DNA of 64,000 nt from Streptomyces barkulensis (lineage in GTDB: Bacteria; Actinomycetota; Actinomycetes; Streptomycetales; Streptomycetaceae), in assembly GCF_002843305.1 (NCBI RefSeq), contig NZ_PGSG01000072.1, positions 1 to 64,000 on the forward strand, written 5' to 3'. How positions within the stretch are numbered: the first letter of the stretch is position 1; every line of letters starts with the position of its first letter. A program made the translations under genes and the position numbers. Below the pieces are notes generated by a model. It had not been told where the DNA came from, ran no database searches, and saw only the letters and a list, made by a program, of their open reading frames with translations. Positions 1 to 8,924 of the stretch are shown here, in pieces.

Positions 1-1
1 C

Positions 2-889
<888 letters not shown>

Positions 890-1100
890 CCGCCGGTCCG
901 CCCGAACGGGTGCGGGCGCGCGGCGCGGACGGCCGAGGTCCTTCGGCATTTGCTGGACTTACCGCACCTCGTGCCGGAGCATCGAAGTACCGCCCGTTCG
1001 AGGCGGCCGGGCCCGGGGACGGACCCGGCCCCGCGCCAGGAGCCGGCAGGGGCCGGCCGGGACGAGTGGGCCGGGGCTCACAGCGAAGTGGGGAACGCCG

Positions 1101-3323
1101 ATGAAGGGACAGGTGACGCGGACGACCGCCGTACCGTTCGGGGCCACCGCGGCGTCGGTGGACGGGGCGCGCCCCGTTCCGCCCGCCGCCGACGACATGC
1201 GCGGCCTGTTCCGTGCCTCCGACGCCGTCTTCGCCGAACTGTCGGGTCCGCGCCACGTCGTGGAGACGGCCAACCCCGCGTTCTTCCGGGCGCTGGGCCG
1301 GAAGGAGGCCACCGGCGTCCCCCTGGCCGAGCTGGCCCCCGAACTCGTCGAGCAGGGGATCATGGACCTGCTCGACGGCGTCTACCGCACCGGCCGCCCC
1401 TACACCGCCCAGGACGCCAGGGTCCTGCTGGGGCCGCCGGAGGCGATGAACGAGGCGTACTACGACTTCACCTACGAACCGCGCCGGGAGCCGGGCGGCC
1501 GGGTGGCCGGCGTCACCGCCCTGGGCGTGGACACCACCGCCGTCCGGCAGGCCCGGCAGCTCGCCGCCGAACAGCGCGCCCTGCTGGAGCAGATCGCCCT
1601 GGACGCGCCCATAGGGGACGTCCTGCGCGCCATGACCGCCGCCATCGAGGAGCTCGACCCCGGGGTCCTGGTCTCGGTGCTCCTCGCCGACGCCGACGGA
1701 CGCCATCTGCGGCACGGCGCCGCGCCGAGCCTGCCGGACTTCTACAACCGCGTCATCGACGGCGTCGCCACGGGCGAGGGCGTCGGCTCGTGCGGCACCG
1801 CGGCCCACCGCCGCGAGACGGTCGTCGTCGCCGACATCGCCACCCACCCGTACTGGGAGAAGTTCCGCGAGCCGGCCCTGCGGGCGGGACTGGCCGCCTG
1901 CTGGTCCACCCCGATCACCGGGACGGACGGACGGCTGCTGGGCACCTTCGCGATGTACCACCGGGTCCCGCTCATGCCCCGCGAGGCCGACCTGGCCCTG
2001 GCCGCCGCCTTCGCCCGTACCGCCGCCCTGGCGGTGGAGCGCCACCAGACCAAACAGGCCCGCGAGCGGGCCGAGGCCAAGGAGCGGGCCGCCCGGCAGG
2101 ACCTCGCCTTCGTCCTGGAGGCCAGCACCCGCATCGGCCGCGACCTGGACTTCGACGACAGCCTGCGCCGGCTGGCCGAGCTGAGCGTCCCGGCGCTGGC
2201 GCCGATGAGCGCGGTGGACGTGCTCGACGGCGGACGGCTGAGGAGGGTCGCCGCGTTCGACGCCGGGGACCGCGGCGGGCGGTGGGCGCGGGAGGCCGGG
2301 CGGACCGGGCTCTGCCCGGACGGCGAGACGGTCGCCCGGGTGCTGGCCACCGGGGTGACGGAGGTCGCCCGCCGTGTCCCGCCGTCCCCGGGACCCTGGC
2401 GGGAGCTGGGCGTCACCGGCTACGTGTGCGTACCGCTGAGCTGGCGAGGGGGTCCCTTCGCCGTGCTGACCCTGCTGTTCACCGGGGACCATCCCTTCCA
2501 GGGGCGCACGGTGGCCCTCGCCGAGGAGCTCGCCCGCCGCACCGCCGTCATCGCCCACAACGCACGCCAGTACACCGAGCGCGTCGAGCTGGCCCGCGAC
2601 CTCCAGGCCGGCCTGCTGCTGCCCGAGCCGCCCGCCGTCCCCGGGGCCGAGGTCGCCACCTGCTACCGGCCGGCCGGCGAGGGGCTGGACGTCGGCGGCG
2701 ACTTCTACGACGTCTTCCCGCTGGGCGGCGGCCGCTGGGCCTTCATGATCGGTGACGTGTGCGGGCGCGGGGCGTCGGCCGCCACCGTCACCGGGCTGGT
2801 CCGCCACACCGCCCGCGCCGTCGCCCGGCTCGTCGACGATCCGGCCCGGACGGTCGCGGAGGTCAACACCGCGCTGCTGGAGGGCGTACGGCACGGCAGC
2901 GCCTTCGTCACCCTCGTCTACGGCCGGATGACACCGGGCAAGGACGGGCTGGAGGTCGAACTCGTCCGGGCCGGCCACGTCCCGCCCCTGGTGCGGCGCG
3001 GCGGCCGGCGGGTGGAGGAGATCACGGCCGGGGGCATGCTGCTGGGCATCGTCCCCGATCCGGCCGTCCGCACGGTGCGGCTGACCCTGCGGCCGGAGGA
3101 GACCCTGTTCCTGGTCACCGACGGCTTCACCGAGGCCCGCTCGGCCGACGGCCGGTTCCTCGGCGAGGACGGCCTGGCCGCCGCCCTCGCCCGCGCCGGC
3201 CGTGAGGACGGCGCGGGCGCCCGGGAGCTCCTGGACGAGGTGGTCGCCTCCGTCGACCGGTTCTCGGACGCCGCCGCGCCCAGCGAGGACGACAGCGCGG
3301 CGCTGGTCATAACCGCCCGCTGA
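1101..3323 (+). CDS. PAS/GAF-domain SpoIIE-type (PP2C) serine phosphatase
   Basis: Cytoplasmic 740-residue regulator. A PAS-like domain lies at about 40-150, a GAF domain at about 163-315, a second GAF domain at about 333-480 and a SpoIIE/RsbU PP2C phosphatase domain at about 500-740. The phosphatase shows the metal-site motifs GLDVGGDFYD and MIGDVCGRGASAA and the late TDGFTEAR and SEDDSAALVI. Such proteins usually dephosphorylate anti-sigma-factor antagonists after sensing small ligands, light or redox state. The ATG at 1101 follows GGGGA and fits the family; the frame is open further upstream, but that stretch is low-complexity and overlaps dnaK. No partner antagonist or anti-sigma kinase lies nearby. 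Confidence 0.9.
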   Translation: MKGQVTRTTAVPFGATAASVDGARPVPPAADDMRGLFRASDAVFAELSGPRHVVETANPAFFRALGRKEATGVPLAELAPELVEQGIMDLLDGVYRTGRPYTAQDARVLLGPPEAMNEAYYDFTYEPRREPGGRVAGVTALGVDTTAVRQARQLAAEQRALLEQIALDAPIGDVLRAMTAAIEELDPGVLVSVLLADADGRHLRHGAAPSLPDFYNRVIDGVATGEGVGSCGTAAHRRETVVVADIATHPYWEKFREPALRAGLAACWSTPITGTDGRLLGTFAMYHRVPLMPREADLALAAAFARTAALAVERHQTKQARERAEAKERAARQDLAFVLEASTRIGRDLDFDDSLRRLAELSVPALAPMSAVDVLDGGRLRRVAAFDAGDRGGRWAREAGRTGLCPDGETVARVLATGVTEVARRVPPSPGPWRELGVTGYVCVPLSWRGGPFAVLTLLFTGDHPFQGRTVALAEELARRTAVIAHNARQYTERVELARDLQAGLLLPEPPAVPGAEVATCYRPAGEGLDVGGDFYDVFPLGGGRWAFMIGDVCGRGASAATVTGLVRHTARAVARLVDDPARTVAEVNTALLEGVRHGSAFVTLVYGRMTPGKDGLEVELVRAGHVPPLVRRGGRRVEEITAGGMLLGIVPDPAVRTVRLTLRPEETLFLVTDGFTEARSADGRFLGEDGLAAALARAGREDGAGARELLDEVVASVDRFSDAAAPSEDDSAALVITAR

Positions 3324-3488
3324 CCGCCCGCCCGCCACCCGCCACCCGCCGGCCGTCGGCCGGTCCCGTCCGGCGGATGTCCGAAAACCCCTCCCGGCCA
3401 AGGGAATCGACCGGTGCCGGCATCGGTTGCACGGACCGTGCCGCGCCCCACCCGGACGTGGCCTTCCGACGACCGAAGGCGTATTTCC

Positions 3489-4610
3489 ATGACCGACGAC
3501 AGCCCGTCCGCGCGCGCCCGGAACACCCTCGGCCGCCCCTTCTCCCTGGGCGGCCTCACCCTCCGCAACCGCATCGTGATGGCGCCGATGACCCGCCAGT
3601 TCTCGCCCGGCGGCGTCCCCGGCCCGGACGTGGCCGAGTACTACGCCCGCCGGGCCGCCGCCGAGGTGGGCCTGATCGTCACCGAGGGCACCTACGTCGA
3701 CCACCCGTCGGCCGGCACCAGCGACCGGGTGCCCCGTTTCCACGGCGAGGACGCGCTCGCGGGCTGGGAGAAGGTGGCCGACGCGGTCCACCGTGCGGGC
3801 GGGGCGGTCATGCCGCAGCTGTGGCACGTGGGCATGGTGCGCGCCGCCGGGGCGCCGCCGTTCCCCGACGCCCCGCGCACGGGCCCCTCCGGCATCCCCC
3901 TGGAAGGCACTGAGACCGGCCGTGCGATGACACGTGCCGACATCGACGACGTGATCGCCGCGTTCGCCGCCGGAGCCGCCGCGGCCGAGGCCCGCGGCTT
4001 CGACGGCGTCGAGATCCACGGCGCCCACGGCTATCTGGTCGACCAGTTCCTGTGGTCGCACACCAACCGGCGCACCGACGCCTACGGCGGTGACCTGGCC
4101 TCCCGCGTCCGCTTCGCCGCGGAGATCGTGGCGGCCTGCCGCGAGGCCGTCTCCCCGCACTTCCCGATCAGCTTCCGCACCTCCCAGTGGAAGGCGGGTC
4201 ACTACCAGGCCAGACTCGCCGAGACGCCCGAGGAGCTGGAGGCCGTCCTGACCCCGCTGGCCGAGGCGGGTGCGGACGTCTTCCACTGCTCCACGCGCCG
4301 CTACTGGCTGCCGGAGTTCGAGGGCTCCGACCTCAACCTGGCGGGCTGGGCGAAGAAGCTCACCGGCCGCCCCACCATCACCGTCGGTTCGGTCGGCCTG
4401 GACAACGAGTTCTTCGCCGCGTTCCAGGGAGCGGACGGGAACCTCACGGACATCGACGCCCTGCTGGAGAGGCTGGAGCGCGACGAGTTCGACCTCGTGG
4501 CGGTCGGCCGCTCCCTGCTGGGCGACCCGGAGTGGGCGGCGAAGGTGCTGGCCGGCCGCTTCGGCGACCTGCGTTCCTTCGACGCGGCCGGGCTCTCCGT
4601 GCTCCACTGA
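3489..4610 (+). CDS. NADH:flavin oxidoreductase, old yellow enzyme family
   Basis: FMN-dependent TIM-barrel reductase of 373 residues. Visible family features are the N-terminal RNRIVMAPMTR, the QLWHVG strand, the active-site region HGAHGYLVDQFLWSHTNRR followed by DAYGGDLASRVRF, and a C-terminal FDLVAVGRSLLGDPEW flavin-phosphate motif. Family members reduce alpha,beta-unsaturated carbonyls or nitro compounds with NAD(P)H; the physiological substrate cannot be told. It stands alone between a phosphatase gene and a convergent cupin gene. The ATG at 3489 gives the usual N-terminus. Confidence 0.93.
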   Translation: MTDDSPSARARNTLGRPFSLGGLTLRNRIVMAPMTRQFSPGGVPGPDVAEYYARRAAAEVGLIVTEGTYVDHPSAGTSDRVPRFHGEDALAGWEKVADAVHRAGGAVMPQLWHVGMVRAAGAPPFPDAPRTGPSGIPLEGTETGRAMTRADIDDVIAAFAAGAAAAEARGFDGVEIHGAHGYLVDQFLWSHTNRRTDAYGGDLASRVRFAAEIVAACREAVSPHFPISFRTSQWKAGHYQARLAETPEELEAVLTPLAEAGADVFHCSTRRYWLPEFEGSDLNLAGWAKKLTGRPTITVGSVGLDNEFFAAFQGADGNLTDIDALLERLERDEFDLVAVGRSLLGDPEWAAKVLAGRFGDLRSFDAAGLSVLH

Positions 4611-4687
4611 GGTCCGCGGGCGCGGGCCGGGCCAGGAGGGGGCCGGGCCAGGAGGGGGCCGGGTGGCGGCCGGGTGGCGTTCCGGCC

Positions 4688-5059
4688 TCACTCCCGCGGC
4701 GGCAGCGCGTAGCCGGGGACGGAGGGCCAGCGGACCGTCAGCAGCGTCGAGTCCTCCTCGGCGACCCAGGAGTGGTCCACGCCCCGGCCCCACACCACGT
4801 AGTCGCCCCGCTCGGCCAGGACGACGCCGCGGCCGGGGAACTCGACGCGGAAGCGGCCCTCGATCAGCACCTGGAAGGTGGTGCGCTCCTCGCCGCGCAC
4901 CCACTGCCGCCGCCGCTCGCCGCGCGGGTGGACACCCCACTTGATCTCCAGTGCCTCGCTGTGCCGGAGGTCGCCCGCGCCCTTGAAGTGGCCCAGCAGC
5001 CAGCCCCGGTCCAGCGCCGCGTCCGGCCCGGCGTTGCCCGTGTACACGTTGTCGTCCAT
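4688..5059 (-). CDS. cupin-fold protein, possibly a sugar or signal-binding cupin
   Basis: A 123-residue single-domain protein with a beta-strand pattern typical of small cupins (EIKWGVHPRGERR, FQVLIEGRFRVEFPG, GDYVVWGRGVDHSWVAEEDS). The His and Glu pattern in these strands resembles the cupin metal site. The frame is open 29 codons further upstream, but that extension (5060-5146) does not look like a cupin N-terminus; I prefer the ATG at 5059, which has no strong Shine-Dalgarno site. It lies 105 bp downstream of the SUMF1-domain gene on the same strand. Substrate unknown. Confidence 0.8.
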   Translation of the reverse strand: MDDNVYTGNAGPDAALDRGWLLGHFKGAGDLRHSEALEIKWGVHPRGERRRQWVRGEERTTFQVLIEGRFRVEFPGRGVVLAERGDYVVWGRGVDHSWVAEEDSTLLTVRWPSVPGYALPPRE

Positions 5060-5164
5060 GTGCTCGGACGCTAACACCCGCACCGGGCGGGCCGGTTCTC
5101 CATCACTTTCATAAAAAGTGTGCCAAGCGGTTTGTAGTACTGCCATATCCAGGTCCGGCCGGCG

Positions 5165-5872
5165 TCAGCGCGGAAGGGAGCGGGCGAGGCGGAAGCCCAC
5201 GTCGTCGATCCGCAGGGTCGGATGGCTGCGGCGGCGCACCGAGGCCCGGCAGCTCCAGGGCTCGTCGAACCACCCGCCGCCGCGCAGCACCCGATAGGGG
5301 CCGTAGACCTCGGGGTCGTAGCGGTCCCAGCACCACTCCCAGACGTTGCCGAGCATGTCGTACAGGCCCCAGTCGTTGGGCCGCCTGCCGCCCACGGCGC
5401 GGACGCGCTCGCCGGAGTTGCCGCGGTGCCAGGCGATCTCGTCCAGCGGGCCGTAGCGCGGGCCGGTCGTGCCCGCGCGGCAGGCGTACTCCCACTCGGC
5501 CTCGGTCGGCAGCCGGTACCCGTCGGCGCGCTCGTCCCACTCGACGCCCGTGCCGTCGCCGTACCCGCCGTCGCCGTCCCCGTCGTCCGGGGGGAGGCGG
5601 TAAGCGGGAGCCAGCCCCTCGTGCAGGGACAGGGCGTTGCAGAACCGGACCGCCTCCAGCCAGGAGACGCCCTCGACGGGCAGTCGGCCGCCGTGCGCGG
5701 CCTCGGGCGGCGAGCCGGTGACCTGCGCGTACCGGGCCCGGGTGACGGCAAGGGCCGCGATCCGGTAGGGCGCGAGGTCGACCGGCCAACTGCGTTGTGT
5801 GCGGCGGTCCGACAGCGTCACCCGCCCCGGCGGGACGGCGATCAGAGCGCCGTCCCCGGTGTCGGTGTCCAT
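5165..5872 (-). CDS. SUMF1 / formylglycine-generating-enzyme-like domain protein
   Basis: A 235-residue protein made almost entirely of the FGE-sulfatase fold: PVEGVSWLEAVRFCNALS, YRLPTEAEWEYACRAG, NDWGLYDMLGNVWEWCWD, and the C-terminal VLRGGGWFDEPWSCRAS followed by DDVGFRLAR. True formylglycine-generating enzymes carry two copper-binding cysteines in the last segment; here only C208 (in PWSCRAS) is visible and the partner position is acidic. I therefore read it as an SUMF1-fold protein of other function, for example an iron-dependent oxidase or binding protein. No sulfatase gene lies in the window. Confidence 0.85.
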   Translation of the reverse strand: MDTDTGDGALIAVPPGRVTLSDRRTQRSWPVDLAPYRIAALAVTRARYAQVTGSPPEAAHGGRLPVEGVSWLEAVRFCNALSLHEGLAPAYRLPPDDGDGDGGYGDGTGVEWDERADGYRLPTEAEWEYACRAGTTGPRYGPLDEIAWHRGNSGERVRAVGGRRPNDWGLYDMLGNVWEWCWDRYDPEVYGPYRVLRGGGWFDEPWSCRASVRRRSHPTLRIDDVGFRLARSLPR

Positions 5873-6117
5873 GGGCGGGCGAGCCTAGCAAGGTGCTTGG
5901 GGAGGGCCGGTGTTCCAACGGATGCCGCGCACCGGTTTCGGCCGTCGCTCACCACGGGACCCCGGGTCCCGTGTATCGCAGGGGAGTTGACGGCATGTGG
6001 GAGGCGGCAACCCTGAAAACGACCACATTTAATGTTGTTTGCGGTGATTACTCCCAGATGGGTCGGGCACCCGATGTTGCGAAGGGACCTGCAAGACAAC
6101 GAGTGAAGGGAGCAGTC

Positions 6118-6426
6118 ATGGCTGCGTCCAGCAACTCCAACAACCCCGGTAACTTCGCCAACGACCGTGAGAAGGCCTCCGAGGCGGGCCGCCAGGGTGG
6201 TCACGAGAGCGGTGGCAACTTCGCCAACGACCCGCAGCGTGCCGCGGAGGCGGGCCGCCAGGGTGGTCACGAGAGCGGCGGTAACTTCGCCAACGACCCG
6301 CAGCGTGCCGCGGAGGCGGGCCGCCAGGGTGGTCACGAGAGCGGCGGTAACTTCGCCAACGACCGTGAGAAGGCCTCCGAGGCCGGCCGCAAGGGCGGCC
6401 AGAACAGCGGCGGCGGGCAGCGGTAG
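6118..6426 (+). CDS. KGG-repeat general stress protein (GsiB/Con-10-like)
   Basis: A 102-residue, strongly hydrophilic Gly/Asn/Glu-rich protein built from four tandem 22-residue units (about residues 10-31, 32-53, 54-75, 76-97) with the pattern GGNFANDxxxAxEAGRQGGHES. This is the KGG domain found in desiccation and general-stress proteins that are intrinsically disordered. The two inner units are almost identical at DNA level. GGGAG lies 5 bases before the ATG. A run of AT-richer sequence upstream (6015-6060) and GGGTCG at 6060-6065 could be part of a SigB-type promoter, but spacing to GTTT is too long to assign it. Confidence 0.9.
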   Translation: MAASSNSNNPGNFANDREKASEAGRQGGHESGGNFANDPQRAAEAGRQGGHESGGNFANDPQRAAEAGRQGGHESGGNFANDREKASEAGRKGGQNSGGGQR

Positions 6427-6470
6427 CTCCCGCCCCGCGCGAACCGCGCCCCGGGCGCGGACGCACACCA

Positions 6471-6510
6471 CGGCCCCGGTTCCTCCGGCAGAACGGAGGG
6501 GCCGGGGCCG
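6471..6510. terminator. hairpin terminator after KGG gene
   Basis: Arms 6471-6487 and 6494-6510 pair with one two-base internal mismatch and a six-base loop (GCAGAA). It sits 45 bases after the stop of the stress-protein gene and before the ACP gene. A GC-rich hairpin without a T-run is usual for terminators in streptomycetes. Confidence 0.65.
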
Positions 6511-6667
6511 AGCCCGTGTGCGGCGGGGGCGCGGCCCGCTGCCTCGTACGGGTGAAATGCGCTTTGCGGGCCGCTCCGCTCCCGGCCCGGCCGTGCCGAG
6601 CCACAAGGATGGGGCGCGGAAGGGGGCCGGTTCCGGCCGGTCCGAGTTGAGCGCGCGAGGAGGCCCG

Positions 6668-6925
6668 ATGGGCAAGGCATACGGCGTCGTTGCGGACATC
6701 CTGGTCGGCAAGTTCCAGTTCACCGAGGGCGAGCTGTCGCCCGGCGCCACGCTGGAGGAGATCGACCTGGACTCGCTGGGGCGGGTCGAGTTCGCCCTGA
6801 CCCTGCGGGAGAGCACCGGCGTGCCGTTCGCGGACGACCAGATCACCCTGGACACCACGCTGGGGGAGATCGCCGACGCGGTCGAGGCCGCGTGGGGCGC
6901 GGGTACGGCGGTGGCTCCGCGGTGA
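6668..6925 (+). CDS. acyl carrier protein
   Basis: An 85-residue ACP. The phosphopantetheine attachment motif is DLDSLGRVEF with the modified serine in DSL. AGGAGG lies just upstream of the ATG. The stop overlaps the GTG start of the ketoacyl synthase (GTGA), so the two are translationally coupled. It is not the ACP of the primary fab operon. In Caulobacter and other ceramide producers a dedicated ACP lies next to serine palmitoyltransferase; the same arrangement here suggests that it delivers an acyl chain to the alpha-oxoamine synthase or the N-acyltransferase of the facing operon. That role is inferred. Confidence 0.93.
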   Translation: MGKAYGVVADILVGKFQFTEGELSPGATLEEIDLDSLGRVEFALTLRESTGVPFADDQITLDTTLGEIADAVEAAWGAGTAVAPR

Positions 6926-8145
6926 CCCGCCCCGACATCGCGGTGACCGGCCTGGGGGCGGCCACCCCGGCCGGGGCCGGGGTGGAGGAGACCTGGCGCC
7001 GGGTCTGCGCCGCCGAGCCCACGGCCTCCCGGGACGGCGAACTGGCCGGTCTGCCGGTGGACTTCAGTTGCCGCGTCCCCGAGGTGGAGGTCGCCGACCG
7101 GGCGCGCCGGCGGCAGTTGTGGCGGCAGGACCGTTTCACCCGGATCGCGCTGGCGGCGGCCGACGAGGCGCTGCGGGACGCGCGGCTGGACCCGTCCTCC
7201 TGGGACGGCGCCCGGATGGGCACGGCCGTCGGGTGCAGCCTGGGCGGCGCCGCCACCTGGGAAGCGGAGTTCGGCCGGATGCGGCGGGAGGGGCCCGAGG
7301 CGGTGTCGCCGGTGGTCATCCCGAGGCTGCTGCCGAACATGGCGGCCGGCGAGGTGGCGCTCGCGCTGGGGGCGCGCGGTCCGAGCATGGCGGTCTCCAC
7401 CGCCTGCGCCTCGGGGGCCAGCGCGCTGGCGGTGGCCCGCGACTGGCTGGCCGCCGGTCTGTGCGACGTCGTCCTGGCGGGCGGTACGGAGGCCGCGGTC
7501 ACGCCCCTGGTGGTGGCCGGGTTCCAGCGGGCCGGGGCCCTGTCGTCGCGCACCGGTGATCCGGCGGCGGCCTCAAGGCCGTTCGCGGCGGACAGCGACG
7601 GGTTCGTGATGGCCGAGGCCGCGGCCGTCCTGGTGCTGGAGCGGGCGGCGGACGCGCGGGCGCGCGGTGTGCGCCCGCGCGTCCTGCTGGCCGGCTGTGG
7701 CACCAGCACCGACGCGCTCCACCCCACCGCACCCCACCCCGAGGGCCGGTTCGCGGGGCTGGCGGTGATCGCGGCGCTGGCGGACGCGGGCCTGGAGCCG
7801 CGGGACGTCGACCACGTCAACGCGCACGCCACCTCCACTCCGCTGGGCGACGCGGCGGAGGCGAGCATGATCGCCAGGGTCTTCGGCCACGGCCCGAGCG
7901 TGACCTCGGCCAAGGGCGTCCTGGGGCACTCGCTGGGTGCCGCGGGCGCGGTGGAGGCGGTGCTCACGGCCTTGAGCATCGAGCGGTCCGCCGTGCCGCC
8001 GACGGCCAACACCGACGCGCCCGCGCCGGAGTTCGACATCGACCTGGTGACCAAGGCGGTGCGCGAGCAGCGCGTCGGCGTGGCCGTCAGCAACTCCTTC
8101 GGGTTCGGCGGCCACAACGTGTCCGTGGTACTCCGGGCCGTCTGA
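6922..8145 (+). CDS. beta-ketoacyl-ACP synthase (KAS II/FabF type)
   Basis: A 407-residue condensing enzyme with the full Cys-His-His triad: C162 in VSTACASGASAL, H302 in NAHATSTPLGD and H336 in KGVLGHSLGAAGAVEA, and the C-terminal SNSFGFGGHN. It should extend acyl-ACP by two carbons with malonyl-ACP. The GTG start at 6922 overlaps the ACP stop. It converges on the hydroxylase gene, separated by a strong terminator. I infer that it makes or lengthens a special acyl chain used by the neighbouring lipid cluster; it could alternatively serve another aliphatic product. Confidence 0.92.
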   Translation: MTRPDIAVTGLGAATPAGAGVEETWRRVCAAEPTASRDGELAGLPVDFSCRVPEVEVADRARRRQLWRQDRFTRIALAAADEALRDARLDPSSWDGARMGTAVGCSLGGAATWEAEFGRMRREGPEAVSPVVIPRLLPNMAAGEVALALGARGPSMAVSTACASGASALAVARDWLAAGLCDVVLAGGTEAAVTPLVVAGFQRAGALSSRTGDPAAASRPFAADSDGFVMAEAAAVLVLERAADARARGVRPRVLLAGCGTSTDALHPTAPHPEGRFAGLAVIAALADAGLEPRDVDHVNAHATSTPLGDAAEASMIARVFGHGPSVTSAKGVLGHSLGAAGAVEAVLTALSIERSAVPPTANTDAPAPEFDIDLVTKAVREQRVGVAVSNSFGFGGHNVSVVLRAV

Positions 8146-8179
8146 GCCCGGCCGGCTTCCGGGTCTCCGCTCCGGCGGT

Positions 8180-8221
8180 CCGTGTTCCGGGCCCGTGTCC
8201 GCCGCCGGGCCCGGAACACGG
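8180..8221. terminator. bidirectional hairpin terminator between convergent genes
   Basis: A perfect 15-bp stem (8180-8194 with 8207-8221; arm CCGTGTTCCGGGCCC) with a 12-base loop lies between the converging ketoacyl synthase and fatty acid hydroxylase genes. Confidence 0.85.
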
Positions 8222-8243
8222 GCCGGGGGCGGGCCCGGTGTGC

Positions 8244-8924
8244 TCAGCGCGCCGCCGCCCCGCCCGCCGCCGCGGGCTCCGGGGCCGGAGGCTTCGGCGC
8301 GGTGCCGAAGACGTGGTCCCAGTAGGGGCAGCTCACCCCGAAGCCGCGGCTGTCGTCCTGGAAGTGGTGGCGCAGGTGGTGCCTGCGCAGCCGGCGTCCG
8401 AGCGCGGTGGGCGGGCTGGGGCGGTGCAGGAGGAAGTGCAGCTCGTCGTAGAGGACGTATCCGGCGGTGAACCCGGCGGCCACCGCGTTGGCCGCGCCGC
8501 CGTCCAGGGCCAGGTGGAGGGCGGCGAAGGGGAGGCCGGTCAGCAGCAGGCTGGCCAGGGGCGGCATGACCAGGCGGCGCGGGTCGTCGGGGTGGTCGTG
8601 GTGGACGCCGTGCACCATCCAGTGCAGCCGCCTGCCGCGCGCGCCGCGCGGGGTCAGGTGGAAGAGGGCCCGGTGCACCCAGTACTCCGTCAGCGTCCAC
8701 AGCGCGTAGCCGAGCAGGATGTGCCCGGCCAGGGCCGCCCAGTCCAGGCGGGGCGCGGCCAGGGCGGCGAGCAGGACGGCCGGGGGGCCGTACAGGACGG
8801 CGGGCACGGCCGGGTGGACGCGGGTGAAGCGGTCCAGGAACGGGGAGCGGAACAGGGGCGGGGAGGCCCGCAGCCGTTCGGCCCGGCCGGTGCGGGGCCG
8901 GGTGGGGTGGGGCTGGGTCGTCAA
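8244..8924 (-). CDS. fatty acid 2-hydroxylase-like (FA2H/Scs7) membrane di-iron enzyme
   Basis: A 226-residue integral membrane protein of the fatty acid hydroxylase superfamily with the His clusters HRALFH, HGVHHDH, ELHFLLH and HHLRHHF. Two segments match the eukaryotic ceramide 2-hydroxylase FA2H/Scs7 rather than C-5 sterol desaturases: HGVHHDHPDDPRRLVMPP, and HHLRHHF followed by GFGVSCPYWDHVFGT; GYVLYDELH also fits. FA2H hydroxylates carbon 2 of the N-acyl chain of ceramides. The start is TTG at 8924, inside a TTGA overlap with the upstream reductase stop and preceded by AGAGGA. It is the last gene of a four-gene coupled operon. Confidence 0.9.
   Translation of the reverse strand: MTTQPHPTRPRTGRAERLRASPPLFRSPFLDRFTRVHPAVPAVLYGPPAVLLAALAAPRLDWAALAGHILLGYALWTLTEYWVHRALFHLTPRGARGRRLHWMVHGVHHDHPDDPRRLVMPPLASLLLTGLPFAALHLALDGGAANAVAAGFTAGYVLYDELHFLLHRPSPPTALGRRLRRHHLRHHFQDDSRGFGVSCPYWDHVFGTAPKPPAPEPAAAGGAAAR

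Noticed and set aside
5060..5146. N-terminal extension of the cupin protein by 29 residues
   Set aside because: The extension does not resemble a cupin start and lies in an AT-richer leader; ATG 5059 is preferred though its ribosome-binding site is weak.
5165..5872. True formylglycine-generating enzyme
   Set aside because: The catalytic cysteine pair is incomplete and no sulfatase is nearby.
6148..6408. Possible CRISPR-like or intergenic repeat array
   Set aside because: Units are in-frame multiples of 22 codons with a KGG protein pattern and no spacers.
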